Assembly (NCBI GenBank): GCA_021442155.1
Contig: JAKCPB010000360.1
Coordinates: 62,001-126,000, forward strand
DNA: 64,000 bases
From: Cymbidium sinense
Taxonomy: Eukaryota; Streptophyta; Magnoliopsida; Asparagales; Orchidaceae
Reading direction: 5' to 3'
Shown here: piece after piece, positions 13,780 to 25,948 of the stretch
Layout of the letters: the number at the start of each line of letters is the position of its first letter
Numbering within the stretch: position 1 is the stretch's first letter
Position numbers and translations under genes: made by a program
The notes under the pieces: model-generated
Told to the model about the DNA's origin: nothing
Database searches by the model: none
Seen by the model: only the letters and a program-made list of their open reading frames with translations

Positions 13780-13995
13780 CCATGATTTATCGATGGCTCG
13801 ATCGCCAACAATGTGCGATTCGCCTGATCGATGAATGGACCGTCCATCTGATCACGATGATCAAATGTCCGTCCAAGCTCTCATGATTCGCCTTGACGTG
13901 GATCATGGCCAATCGCATCGCTATTGGGTGTGCCACGCTGTACCACACGCCCAACCGCGTGCTGTGGCTCACTTCGCCGATCGCCGCTTTCTTAT
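13780..13995 (+). promoter_or_regulatory. CpG-bearing promoter-like island in LTR S3
   Basis: This GC-balanced block is rich in CpG (cgatcgcc, gacgtgg, accgcgtgc) inside AT-rich LTR. It sits where the promoter-like island lies in the other LTRs and includes a CCAAT box near 13909 and an ACGTG core near 13896. The TATA-like sequence (TTATTAAG, about 13992) is weak. It is more diverged than the other islands. The frame 13787-13972 crosses it and is probably chance. Confidence 0.4.
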
Positions 13996-13999
13996 TAAG

Positions 14000-16900
14000 T
14001 AGGAAAATCGAATTTTTTTTTATTTAAAAAATTATTTAAATTACCTAAAACTTCAAAAATTCATAAAAATAAAATACTTAATGAAAAAATTGCAAAAGGC
14101 TCGTTGGATTCTTTTCCAAGAGGAATCCAACAAACCAAAATTCTCAAATTTTACTAAGTATTTTGAGCTTAATTTAAGTTTTAGTAAAAATAAATTTCAT
14201 TAATTACCAAAAATATATGTGATTAGTTGAAATTTTGATTGAAATTAAAACACAAATACCACAAAAATATCAAGTGAAAAAAACTTCTGGATTAGGAGAA
14301 ATTCACTTTTGAATTTTAGATTATCCATTTTAAATAAAATAAATCAAATAAAAATCCAAAAATTTACAAAAATCTTCAAAATGGCTTAAATCACTTCTTG
14401 ACATCTAGGACTCTAAGAAAATAATGTGATCTTAATCCTAATGAACCCCAAACAAACACTTAAGATTAAAGTTTAATCAATTAAAGAATTAATTAAAATA
14501 TAATTTAAATATCAAATCAAAATCAAATGATGAATACTAAGAATCATTAATCAAATCTTAAATCAAAAAAAATCATATATCTAAAGAAATTAAATTAAAC
14601 ATAATTAACCTAATCAATAAATTCAATTAAATGATTAAATCTTAAATTAAACTCATAATTAATTAAATCAATGAAACTTTAATGTAAAATCAAACTAATA
14701 TTGTTAAACCAACATCAAGTATTGAATCTTAATTACATAAAACTACTTAACAAATAAAAATAAATTAAATATTAAATAATCGTTAAATAAACTAAAAATC
14801 AAATTGATTAATAAAGCAATTCAACATAATCATTTGATATTAATCAAATTAAACCAAATAAAGTTAAAGTAAACTTAATTAACATATGATTAAATCACAT
14901 CCATTTGGAATAAGATAATTAATTAACCATTAAATATTTCAACCTAATAACTAAATCAAACATGTTAATAAAATTAAACAAACATAATAAATGAATCAAA
15001 TCAAATAAAACACAAATCATAAATAATCAAACCTAATTGAAATAAAATAAACAATTAATTCACTTAATAACAGTGATGGTAATAACAATAATCCTTTAAT
15101 CAAATTAAACTTAAGTAAAACAATTGACTAAATCAAATCAGTCACATGTGAGAAATTAAATCATTAATTAAATAAATATTTGATTAATCTAATGGTTTAA
15201 AATTTTAATTACCTTAATCAAACTTAATTAATTAAACATTTAATTAATGCAAACTTAATGAATTAATCCATCATCTTAATGAATCAAATTAATTTAAATT
15301 ACATTAAAATTAATTCAAATCAAACACTTAATTAATCTAAATTAATTTAATCACACCCTTAAATAAATTAGTTAATCAAATTAATCATATTAAACTAAGC
15401 TTAATCAAACATAAAATGCAAAAATGCTAATCAAATCTAATTTAAACTTAAATCAATAAGTCATAACATCATTAAACTAAATAAATATAAATCAAATTAA
15501 AAAATTAAACAAATATTTATTTAATTTAATAATTAATCACACCTCTAAACCACTAAGCTAATCAAATTAATCATATTAAACCTAAGCTTAATCAAACATT
15601 AATGCAATTAAATACCAATCAAATTTAAATTAAACATAAATCATTAAGTCATTAATTACATCATTAATCTAAATAAATATAAAACCAAATTAAAATTAAA
15701 TAATCTTTATTAATTTAATAATTAGCTTAAACACATTAATTAAACTAATTACCTTTTAATCCAACTAAATAAACACTAATTAATGCAAACCTAATGAAAT
15801 TAATCCATCATCTTAACCAACTTAACTTTTAAATCAAATTCAAATGAAACACATAATTAATCTACTAATTAATTTGATCACGCATCTTAAATAAGCTAAT
15901 TATGTTAATCAAATTAATCTTATTAAATTTAAACTTAATCAAACATAAATGCAATTAAATACTAATATAAACCTAAATTAAACCTAAATTATTAAGTCAT
16001 GAAGTACATCATTAACCTAAACAAATATGAAATAAAATTAAAAATTAAACAAATCTTTATAATTAACATAAATACAGTTCTTAATTAAACTAATTACATT
16101 GAACCTAAGCAAACCCATAGACTAATAAAGCTAATCAAATCAAATTAAATCAAATTAAATTAGATTAAGAAACACTCTCATCAATTTAATATGTAATCAA
16201 ATCAAATCTCATTCAACCTACTTAAATAAGATAAACTAATTAACTATCCAATGTATGAAATCAAAATACAAACCAAACTTTGATAAACATGACAAATGGA
16301 TAAGATTAAAAATAAAATCCTAATTATAAAAGAATCAAACTCAATTAAAATCAAAATAAAATCTTAATCTAATATGATCAAACTATAAATAAATGAACCA
16401 TAATCAAATCAAATAAACATAAGTTAAGTCACATAACCATAATCAAAGAAAATAATTAGGTATTAATATAAAAGGATATTGAATTATCAAGATTTAATTA
16501 AACCAAAACATCTAATCTAAAATTAATCAATCAAAAATATATGAGTTTAAACAAACTTAAATTTCATTAGATATTAAGGATATTGAATTATCAAGATATA
16601 ATTAAACCAAAACATCTAATCCAAAATCAATCAATCAAATATTTAAACAAACTTAAATTCTAAATTTTAAATCAAATCAAATCAAATCAATGAATTATAT
16701 TCAAATGGCTAATTAAGATACTTAAGGACTTATTTAGAGTTAGATGTAGAATAGGATGAGTTTTGTCTACAAATGGAATTCATTCTACTCTTCATTCTTG
16801 AAAACCTAAACATCATTTTAACCAAATAAAATTGAAATAAAAATAAAAAAAAATTATTAAAGCCACCCAAAGCTAAAATTTAAACAAATTCAAACTCCAA
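14000..16900 (+). repeat. AT-rich tandem-repeat expansion within LTR S3
   Basis: The stretch is built almost wholly from variants of AATTAAATCAAAT with very few G on the plus strand. Longer units recur: a unit of about 340 bases with landmarks TGCAAACTTAATGAATT, CCATCATCTTAA, TAAGCTTAATCAAACATAA and AAGTCAT occurs near 15200-15535, partly at 15535-15722, and again at 15723-16070. A block of about 90 bases with GGATATTGAATTATCAAG is duplicated near 16479 and 16568. The other LTRs have a shorter and more complex sequence between promoter island and downstream half, so this looks like a local expansion. No gene is visible. Confidence 0.65.
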
Positions 16901-18855
16901 ATTGAAACTTAAACTAAAGAAGCCTAGTAAAGTCTTGCCACAAGCCTTAAGCACACATTAATACTAAGTCACCACTTCTAGTGCTAAGTTAGGTTGTATG
17001 TATGATGTTTTTTATTTTGTGATGTAATATTTTAGATTGATGTTAGGTGTATGTTCATAGATTGGATGGTAGGTGATTAGCCTAATCATTTTTTTCGGTT
17101 GTGCTTAAGAATAATAAAAATATAAATGTTTGTTGTTTTTTTAGCCCCTAAGCATAACTCATGTTAGTGTGGGTTTGGTTACCCATGTATAAGTCCAAAT
17201 TATTCATATAACTGCTATGGGTGTGTTTAGTTAACATTTATTTTGCAATTGTAGCTAGATTTTCTTTTCATATTTTTAATATAATTTTGCATCAGGAATT
17301 AGAATTAATGTTATGAGGGATTATGATGAGCAGTGGCCAAAAGGATTAGTCTCTAGGGTGCCTTATGATGCCTTTGGAGCAAATCAAATCAAGAGGAAGA
17401 GAAGGAAGAAAAGAAGAAAAGAAGACCCTCATAGCATGTATTATTTTTGTAATTTGGGTATAAGGGTAGCTCTACCATCTTTTTTTTTTTTTCTTTTGGT
17501 GTATGGCGAACTGATCACAATGGCCTTTTATTCTTTTATGGTAGTCTATAAAATTATTTGATGTTGTGTTTAGATTATGCACTAGAATAGCATGCTTTTC
17601 ATAGTTTCTTTATGATTGATGCTTGAATGTGGCTGGATGCGTAGGCTCTTAGATAAAATTAAATTTTCTACCCACTAATAAACTCATAATTAAAATTTTA
17701 AAATAACTCATAACCTCACATAAAGCCTAGGAATTAAATCAAGATAATAAAATTTTTAGCAACCCCTTAGTGGATGAATGAATGTATAACATCATGCATG
17801 TCATATTCTTCCACTTGTTAAGAGGGGCTTCCATCTGCCGAGAATAAAGGCTTAACTTGTGAGAGCCTTTGATGGAAGAACACCCCTTTCTCTTTTGATT
17901 TGGCCCATAATCAAGTTCTCATGCATTTAGGCATACAAAATCCATAGCCTATGTCAAAACAAAGAGTCCAAAAGAATAAAATAAATTTGATAAAATTTGC
18001 ATTAGATTAAGTCATGGATTCATACTACTCATGCTCAGTCTCTAGGAGTGAGTTTAAGGACTTAGTTTTCTCTAAATAAACAACCTAGCCATCTTGCAAA
18101 GCATAAGACTTTCCTACATGGATTTAAAGTTAGGAGGAGTTAGTGCCACCAAGGTAATAAGTCTAGTGGGTGGTTTATTCTCATGGAGATCATATACCCA
18201 TTTTGCCTTAGATTAGATGTGCTTTGGCCCTCACCAAAGCTCCTAGATTCTAGGTAGTTATTTCCTTCAGCTACAAGCATCCTCACCTCATAGGCATTTC
18301 CACATGTTGTAATTATAAGTCCTGTATTCTAATAAAATGTCAACTAAAATAATTAACTCTCTTCAATTTCAAAATATAAAGCCCAACCATAAGATAGATT
18401 GGAATGCTCACTAGGTTTCTAGTATCATGAGCATTCCTACTCATCTCCTTGATTCCAAAATAAGTCTCTCCTTTTGATCTGTCCCATTTAATTTTCTAAC
18501 ATAGCCAATCCTTTGATAGTCTTGCCTTAAAATCTTTTAAGGCTCTAATTGTCTACTAGAATTCTATTTTCTTAGGATGTAATTAATTATGGGGGCTTAC
18601 CTCCATAGGGAACTTAATGAACCCAGCTTAAAATAAACTCTACTTTACTTTTCCATGTAAAGTAGAGGAAAGATATCTAGTATATTCAAAGACCCATCAT
18701 GCCTTAGAAGTCTTTGTTAAGTGATTAAGTCCATTATAGGGTGTTGATTTCTATCTTTCAAGATAGTACATCATTCCTTAATGTCCTACCTGATTACTTC
18801 AATAAGTATCCCATAAGATCTTCATGGTGTCCCACATCTCAAAAAATAAACACCA

Positions 18856-19391
18856 CATCAGTGGGACTTATTCAAGCCTCAAGTATACTCAATAGTTAAG
18901 ATGATGGATTCAAAAAAGCATGTATTACATCTTCTTAAATGAAGTCAACATGAGGTAGCTTACTCAATATCTACCAAACTTGCTCTGAATTTAAGTTAGA
19001 AGAAAGCGATGACTATCTTAAAGTACTAGGGTGATTACTAACAAGGTAGATGTCCATGACCAAGAAGCCTAATGAGGTGAGTGAGGCTTGCTCACATCAA
19101 AATAGAAGATAAAAAAGATTCATGTTTATTTTTGTGCTTGTGTTAAAGGAATAGATGTATCTCACACCTACCTAAACACATTAGATTTGATGAAATGGTG
19201 CCATGAATGTCTTGTGATTCCACCAAGAAAGGACTCTTATTTTAAATAACTCAATCATGCTAAATAGATGCCTATTGGGTTCTCTTAAACTTATCCCAAA
19301 CAGCCTAGATTGACAAGCAAACAAAGCTTCAAAAGAAGAGAAAATTCAATTAATATAATTTTTTTGAAGATAATTATTTTAAAACATGATT
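18856..19391 (-). repeat. 3' untranslated region of E1, second part
   Basis: This continues 9392-11471 after the inserted LTR and matches 48466-49157 in E3, including the shared landmark GATGAAATGGTGCCA. It ends at the pol stop codon (TAA on minus, 19392-19394). The short repeat seen four times in E3 at 48790-49053 is reduced here to diverged remnants near 19160 and 19270. Confidence 0.7.
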
Positions 19392-20480
19392 TTATGGGTA
19401 GTATTTCTTCAAATAGAGCCCATTAATTGGAAGCATGGGTGTTCCATAATCAGTGAATCCTCCTTGGTGGCCTTCTCTCAACAAAAGGGCCTCCCAAGTG
19501 GGTTCAAACTTTGTGCATCTTTATGGGCAACAATTGGTCTCTTAGAACTAAACAAGCTCCCACTTGAAAAGCTCTAGGTGGATCATATGAGCTTAAATCA
19601 TTTGAGTTTGTATAACTCAAGGTTAAGATGCTAGACATCTTTTCCAAACCTTGATCTAACCATAAAAGATTTTACTTCTAGTGATTTTACGCATTATTAT
19701 CAAATGAGAACTTCTAATATAGAACGCTCACTACACACTAAGGAGAATAGGTAGATTGATTAGAGTTCTATATGTGTGGTATGCCCATAAAATTGCAGCT
19801 ACTCATGCCATATCTTGTATCTGTCTTCTTTGTATCTGAGAGTTTTATTGAATGCTTCTGCTAGGCCATTCTCCCTAGGATAATAGATAATGTAGTATCT
19901 CCAATCTATGATGTGTCTCTTGGTGAAGCTATTAATTTTAGTGCTCTTAATGCAATGCTCATTATCTCATATAATTTATCATTCCAAAACCTATATATGA
20001 TATGGTTCTGAAAATTAGAGCACATGAAGGTGACCTCTAAAATTGCCCTACAAAAAAAAGTAGTCAAATATGAACAATGACCCAAGAAGGAGGATCAATC
20101 AAACCTACTATGTGGTACCCCAACACACTAAAATGGCCATGAGGCCAATATGTAGAATGTTGCTTATGTAGGACATACCATTTACATTATTATTTAGCTA
20201 CATCCATGCTAATCATCGGCTAGTAATATCTTAGTCTCTTGATCTTTGCCTTCATCTTTACCATTTATACGCATGACAATGTACTCAACATGATCTTACA
20301 ACATGTTTCAAATAGTGTAAACATTTGATCAAAAGAATCAACCAAATAATGCCATCCATAGAGCATAAGAGAGATCATTCTATTTGATGGGCTTGTGATT
20401 TCTCTTGAGGTAGTTTTATCTTCAGTATCTATGAATGGTTGCCTCAATCAAGCTCCTCTTTTGAATGGCAACCTTTCAAG
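19392..20480 (-). pseudogene. Integrase relic of E1 (pol 3' end)
   Basis: Minus-strand translation across frames gives the Tat-type integrase C-terminal end: a K-F-E-P-T-W-E-G-P-like stretch near 19490-19510, then the L-K-K-Y-Y-P ending directly before TAA at 19392. Further upstream are traces of the catalytic core (about 19740-20050) and the zinc-binding N-terminal part. Integrase would join element cDNA to host DNA. Many stops and frameshifts interrupt it and no frame is longer than about 60 codons, so it is inactive. The matching parts in E3 lie at 49158-50190. Confidence 0.7.
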
Positions 20481-20935
20481 AGTAGCTCTCATGAGTTCAA
20501 CATCAATAAAGGATATTATCTATTTTGGATTTGAATGGACTCATCTTTAGACATTAATTCCTTAAAGTTTGGCAAAGCATCTAACAGTTTCCTCAAGGGA
20601 ATTGTAGATGGTGACCTCGATTTGGGCTTAGTTCATTGTACTCATGGGATGAAGCTAAGGTTTTAGAACCTTATATCCCAATAATATGTTGATGACTGAG
20701 AATCCCCATAGATGTTGATGCTTTGACACATTAAAAAAATGAATCATCTACAATCAAAGCCTCATACTTCTTGTTTGGTGCATGGATTGGAGAGATAGTA
20801 TGAGAGCCATCGCAGCTGGTTAAGAGAACTATTCCTACCCACTTTCTGGAAGAGTAGATGTTCTTCTCCTTTGAAAAGGAAGCACACCATCAAAATACAT
20901 CTCCCAACCGGCGATTGTCAACCTCCCTAAGTTCA
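20481..20935 (-). pseudogene. Archaeal-type RNase H (aRNH) relic of E1
   Basis: This lies between the main RNase H and integrase, the position of the extra archaeal-type RNase H that marks the Tat lineage. The E3 copy still reads N-N-E-A-E-Y-E-A-L and D-S-Q-L-V-I-N-Q in one frame (50590-50790). Here the same text is recognisable at about 20630-20850 but broken by indels. The domain is thought to help degrade RNA or process priming tracts. Non-functional. Confidence 0.6.
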
Positions 20936-22107
20936 TGATTTGTTCATCGTGAGATCATCACTAAGTGGAATCGCAGAAGTGGGTGTGCTACTAAGAAATT
21001 TGCGCTTATCCTTTCACCGAGGCAATGAAGATATCAACTACAGAGAATCATGAACCAATGCCAACCGTCCGATAAAGATGTCATGAGAGATATTATAGTG
21101 GATTGATTCTTGAAATCAAGTTCACCTTTTGAAAAAGCATATAGTGTCGTAGCTTTTGGGATGCAAAGATTAAAGCTAGGCAATATTTTTTAATAGGTGG
21201 GTAGTTTGCTTCAATAAGGATCAGACGATGGCTGAGATAGTAGAGAGCATTCTCCTTCCCTTTGTTATTGATTTGAGCCAACAAAATGCCAAGGGAGTCA
21301 TCCAATGCAAGTAGAGGATAATGGCCCCGTGGATAGGGCTAAAAATGGCTTCACCAAATGCTTGATATCTCAAGGCATGCTAGCACTTATCATCCCACTT
21401 GAACTTAGCATCCTTTTGACAAGTGCTAAAATGGCTTGCATCTTCCGAGATTGGAGATAAAGCATCAGATGCCAACCACCTTTGGAAAGATCTGATTTGA
21501 GTTAAATTTTAGGGGTGTCATTTCTAAGATAGCTTTGATCTTTCTAGATCTATTTCTATTCCCATGTCAACAACAAACCCAAGGAACTTCCTCAAGCTAC
21601 TCAATGCACACTTGATTCATTTTGAGATTAAATTATCTTAATAGTTTGAAAACTACTCAAGTCAAAGAGATGGTCTTCCTTTTGTTTTGACTACTAGATC
21701 ATCAACATAGCATTCAACTTGATGATGAATGAGTTCATTGAAGAAAAGTCATGGCCCGCTGGTAGCACCAAAGATTTTAAGGCAAAAGGCATGACCTTAT
21801 AACAATATATTCTAATTTGGTTCAAAAGTAGTTTTTTTCATCCTCGGGCCATCTTGATTTGGTCATAGCTAGATGACCCATCCATAAAGAAGAATACTGT
21901 ATGAGATGAGGTGATGTCCACCATTATGGTATAGGAAGTGAAAATTCATCCTTAGGACATGCCTTATTTAAGTCCCTGAAATCAACACATATGCAAATTT
22001 GGTCATTCTTTTCTATGATAATGCTAACCATGTAGGGTATTTTTCTTCCCTGATGAAACCATCATTGATTAGTTTCTTGACTTCAGAAATGACCTATTGT
22101 TCAATTT
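20936..22107 (-). pseudogene. Reverse transcriptase and RNase H relic of E1
   Basis: The RT/RNase H region is read on minus from about 22107 down to 20936. The catalytic box Y-V-D-D is intact at 21698-21709, followed in sense by an L-K-xx-L-x-K-C-A-F-like stretch near 21605-21640. The 70-residue frame 21093-21305 is the RNase H part, with L-Y-Y-L-S-H-R, E-x-N-Y-xx-I-x-K and L-R-H-Y-M. These enzymes would copy element RNA to DNA and remove the RNA strand. Frameshifts separate the motifs, for example around 21340 and 21800, so no active enzyme can be made. Confidence 0.8.
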
Positions 22108-22617
22108 CTAATCGCATGCATCTAGAGCTTTTGATTGGTTAATTGCTATGCTAGTTTGTGGACTTGTCTGAGATAATCCAGACATCTCTTCATAACTCCA
22201 TGCAAAGTAGTTCTTAAACTCAATCAATAGCTTAACTAAGTCATTGGTTTCCTCTTCGATCATCAAAGAATTGATGTATGTAGGATGTGGATCTTCTTCA
22301 GTCCCGAGGTTGATTTCTTTAAGCTTGTCGATTGTTGAATGGATTTCCTCTTCAAATTTTGGAGGTGCATCTTTGATTTGAAGATCATCTGGATCATTTG
22401 AAGTTTCTAAACACACTTTATCATAAGAGTTAGTGTGGTTTAAGAAGAAGCTATTAGACTCCAGATTATTGGTGACAACTAAACAGTAACCATTGTCATC
22501 GATTGGACCCACTATACCAAATACTAGTTGTGATCTTGATTGTGCATCCCTGCCTTTGTTATTCCATAACTTTTTGAAGTACTCTGACCTGTGCTTAGAC
22601 CATGTATAAGGAATCAA
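22108..22617 (-). pseudogene. Protease-to-RT linker of E1, longest open stretch (169 codons)
   Basis: The translation contains E-I-N-L-G-T-E-E-D-P-H-P-T-Y-I (about residues 98-112) and L-I-E-F-K-N-Y-F-A-W-S-Y-E-E-M (about 130-145). Both are typical of the stretch just before the RT palm in Tat-lineage polyproteins. The function is a linker and the N-terminal lead-in to RT. This is the longest uninterrupted reading frame in the window and still lacks a proper start, since it lies inside a polyprotein. The equivalent stretch in E2 (36208-36560) and E3 (52150-52540) is more broken. Confidence 0.75.
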
Positions 22618-23300
22618 ACCTTTCTTTGCAAGATTAAGAAAATAAGGAGAGTATCAATCAAAAGGTAATTAAATGAAATCTTTATATGAATTATCCTCAA
22701 GTTCTACACTAGCTTCTGGACTTGAGGATGATGATCCCAATAGGAATCTCTTCGGCATGGTATCCACATAAGACCTAGGGGCTTCCTTAACTACTAAACC
22801 ATCAACTTTTTGTGAAGAAAGGTTAAAGCTAAAGTTCCCAATTATTGCTTGATGGTTTTACATAAACTTGACATTTGCTTTGAAGGCCTGGTCTTCATTT
22901 ATCTCAAGTGTCACCTCCAATGAAACCCAGTGATGCTTCGTTCAGTTACGTATTGCTCTAATCTAAACATAGAGCGGATTCCAATATGTGAAAGAACCAA
23001 AGTACTCCTGTGAACTAGAACATAACCCTTTATTGGTGGCGGCCAACAGGGTCTTCCACCTCTGAACTACCTCTGTCTACCTTTGCCTCTGCCTGGTGGA
23101 GGTCGAGTCATCCTACCCATATGTCCATATGATGGATGAACTGTGGGTGGAATGTGACATGCGGCTCTACTTCTTTCTTGATGTCCTTTTCTTGCTCATT
23201 TGTATTTTCTTTCTTCTTTTCTTTTTTCTTTTTCTTTTTTTTTTTTTTTTTCTTCTTTTTCTTTTTCTTTTTCTTTTGTATTTGAATTTTGACCAAGTTC
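22618..23300 (-). pseudogene. Pol linker of E1 with poly-lysine tract
   Basis: Decayed linker between protease and RT. At about 23205-23280 the plus strand is an almost pure T/C run, giving a long run of lysines on minus (residues about 10-27 of the frame 23108-23302). The same tract occurs at 37150-37220 (E2) and 53140-53210 (E3), so the basic stretch is part of the family's polyprotein, though the pure run may have grown by slippage. The opposite-strand frame at 23096-23362, rich in phenylalanine and leucine, is a shadow of this tract, not a membrane protein. Confidence 0.65.
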
Positions 23301-24121
23301 ATGAGAAAATATATTTTGAGGAAGATAGTAGGTCACATCTTCATATATCTCAACCTCTCTAACTAAAAATGACTTTTCATCTCCTTTGACACAGTATTCA
23401 ATTCCATCCTTTCAAAACTTGATGCACTGATGGAGGGAGAATGGAATCATCTTATTCTGGTGTATCCAAGGCCTACCATTTAAAAAAATAAATGAAATAT
23501 TCAAATCAATTATATATAACTTGACTTCAAACTTTCAGTCAACTATTTCCAAAAGTAACACTATGGAGCCCAAAGCCCTCTCACCCTATTCATTGAATCT
23601 TCTCAACATCAAAGCAGTGAATGAAGTATTCAAATCAATTATATAGAACTTGGCTTCTCAATCACCTATTTCCAAAGGTAACACTATGGAGCCTAAAGCC
23701 TCTCTATTCATTGAATCTTCATCCCTCTCCAAAGTGTAGAGATGTCAATCTTCAAATAGGCAAGGGTCTTTAGACTCATAATTTTCACCGATGCATCTAG
23801 ATCAACAAGAACACTGGAAAGTCTGAATCTCCTCATATCCATTGTAATGTAGAGGGGACGATTGTGCTCCATGTCCCCCAGAAGTAGGTCTTCATCTATG
23901 AAAGTGACTCTTTGGCCTTCTCTTGAATAATATGCCTCCTCTCCAATAGCGATCAGTTGAGCTAAACATATCTCTAGATCAAGAAGAGCCTTGATTAATG
24001 ACCCCCTCATCTCTTTAGATAAGATAAGGGTGTCATATATGCTTAACTTAGCTGACAACTTTCTTATATGAGTGAGGACATTGTATTGTACTCTGGATTG
24101 ATCCTCAACAAGCATATCCAT
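23301..24121 (-). pseudogene. Aspartic protease relic of E1
   Basis: The frame 23708-24121 (137 codons) reads through the gag-protease junction. It contains Y-N-V-L-T-H-I-R-K-L-S-A-K-L-S-I-Y-D, then L-L-G-x-x-x-H-N-R-P-L-Y, then V-L-V-D-L-D-A-S-V-K-I-M. In the family the catalytic triad is D-[ST/D]-G, and here the glycine is replaced. Downstream, around 23395-23470, a second frame gives G-R-P-W-I-H and H-Q-C-I-K-F, the conserved end of the protease region. The enzyme would cut the Gag-Pol polyprotein. The altered active site and the frame break between the halves make it inactive. Confidence 0.8.
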
Positions 24122-25910
24122 GGGTCGAGCATCTTGTGGAGGGGCTTCTTGCTCATTAGTACAAATGACTTATTTTCCCTTATCTTGAGGCGCTGCCCTA
24201 GGAGGTAGAACCTTGCCACTATGGAGGTTAACTTCGATGATCTCTTGTGGTAGTTTAGTGGAAGATTCTACCTGCTCATTAGGCTCACCTACAGCTTCTC
24301 TATAGGACCCTTGAAATCAAATGATTCCAAATCTATCTTAAGAGCTGAACCCATATTATTCAGAGAAGAAAAGTCCATCTCTAAATCAGAAAGAGGAAGA
24401 TCGGAGTTGTTATAATTATTATTTAGACTTGAAGAGTTTTATATAAGAGTAAAATCATACAACTCATCAAAAGTGACACAGATGTAATTCAAACTAGCTT
24501 TATTCCTCAACTTCTTAGATTTAGAATAATGTACATAGTAGAAATCTAGTAAAATAAGTGGGTGAGGGATTTGATGCCCTCATCCACCGATACAAGATGT
24601 CAGCTAGAAGAAGAGCTAGCTGAAGTAGAAGTGTAGAAGTAGTAGGCATGATGGAGGCCGACTCGGTTAGTGGTTGCTACTTGGCTATCAGCTATGAGCT
24701 ATTTCTTTCGAGCTCTACTTTCCCAAGTTGTCTTTGGCAAACACATTCCTTGATGTTGGAGGTTGACTCGACCTACAAGGAAAGTTTCTTGATTTTTAAA
24801 ATAATCTTTTTTAGAGGTTGATAAGAGATATCCCAACCTTCTTTGGTTTTGAGAGGATCATGTATCCCCAAGGATTACCTAACAACTAGATGGTTGTTCC
24901 AAATTCCTTTGGGATAACTATAGCGCCTGACTTGTAGCTATGCTCAAGCCAGTCCTTGAATGTAAAGAAATCCTCCAAAATATGGTCTTGCATGCGATGG
25001 TAGGGGCAAAAGTTAGGATCATTACTCCTGCCCACTTCCTCCGCCTTTCTAGGCTTGGGTAGCTGAAAATCTAGTGTCTTCAAGAGGTTCTTAAAGATTT
25101 TCCTAACTGTCTCCCTCTTAAATGAATAAGGTTTATTTAGTTTATCCAAAAGAATAGGTGGATGATAGCTATCTGGCAGTATGTGCACTACTATGAGTAT
25201 GGGCGAGAGGAGGCTGAGAAGGCTATGGGCTCTTGTGGCGGTCGATGGATGAGGTGGTGGTAGAGGAGGTGGAAGTGATGGCTGTGGAGCTCGAGATATC
25301 TCATGCTGCTCTCTAGCAGGTTGCTTCCCCTTGTCCACTACTGCTACTACCCATGGCTTCTTCTCATAAGCTCTCTGTGGCTTTGGCTTTGTTGATTAAT
25401 CTTAAAAAAGGTAACTGTTTGGCCTCTCCTTGTAGACTAGCCACCTTATTGAATTCCTCTGGGTAGGGTCTACCCTTTAGAACCGATGATCCTCCTTAGG
25501 CTTGTGCCAGCACTTCTCTCACTGGCTACTCAACCATGAGTTTAATATCCTTTTCTTGTATGGAGTCTCTACCTTCTTACAAGCTAGTGATGCCTTGTTC
25601 TACTGGAGGTGAACTCTTAGCTTGATCCAAGACATGCAAGAACTCAGGCTAATAAGTCTCTACAATAATAGGATGTGCTGGTGGGGCTTGGTTCTGAAAT
25701 GCCAAAACTACTGCTAGAAAATCTTCAAGCCTCTTTCCCATCTTGTCAGTTTGTTCATCATTTTGTTTAAGTTGTTGAAGGAGGTGTTGCGTCGAGCAGA
25801 TTGTATCATCCTACTTAGTCACAGCACCTTCCAACTCTGCTGATCCCGAAGGAGGGAACTCCTGGTATCAACCATATGCACTCCTGTTGAGTCCTCCAAC
25901 AAATCATCTT
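24122..25910 (-). pseudogene. Gag relic of E1, 5' end missing
   Basis: The frame 24886-25338 (150 codons) carries a proline-rich segment (residues about 17-32), then F-xx-L-L-K-T-L and a zinc-knuckle-like C-P-Y-H-x4-H-xx-E-D-F-F-T-F-K near residues 110-127. The final cysteine of the knuckle is changed to phenylalanine. Gag would package element RNA. Sequence further upstream (25400-25905) matches E3's gag at 55140-56075. At about 25910 gag stops and LTR sequence begins, so the N-terminal part, the ORF1-like region and the leader are deleted. Confidence 0.75.
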
Positions 25911-25948
25911 TATATTTATGAATATAAATGAAGGAATGATTGATTTAT
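25911..25948 (-). repeat. Short left shard of E1's 5' LTR (S5)
   Basis: About 38 bases resemble the conserved LTR hairpin segment near 46055-46090 (TATATTTATGAATATAAATG). They link the broken gag to the inserted inverted LTR. With 33425-33854 they form the remains of E1's 5' LTR, interrupted by the LTR at 25949. Too short for certainty on its own. Confidence 0.45.

Larger units (their letters stand above)
11472..18855 (+). repeat. S3: full-length LTR in opposite orientation, nested in E1's 3' untranslated region
   Basis: It starts TGTTGACCTCAC and ends AAACACCA, the two LTR termini in sense order, and is reverse-complementary to S2. The flanks belong together: 11450-11471 corresponds to 48449-48465 and 18856 onward to 48466 onward in E3, so the copy sits in formerly continuous sequence. 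No internal region accompanies it, which fits a solo LTR. The 5-base flanks (agctg and catca) are not an obvious target duplication. It holds the A/C-rich U3 (11640-13560), a CpG-bearing block (13780-13990), an unusual AT-rich repeat block (14000-16900) and the conserved downstream part (16900-18855). Confidence 0.85.

Noticed and set aside
11467..18860. Target-site duplication around the inverted LTR S3
   Set aside because: The flanking five bases (agctg and catca) do not match. Decay may have erased the duplication, so none is claimed.
23096..23362. Plus-strand frame rich in Phe and Leu that looks like a membrane protein
   Set aside because: It is the complement of the T/C run that encodes the poly-lysine linker on minus. 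Composition alone makes it look hydrophobic.
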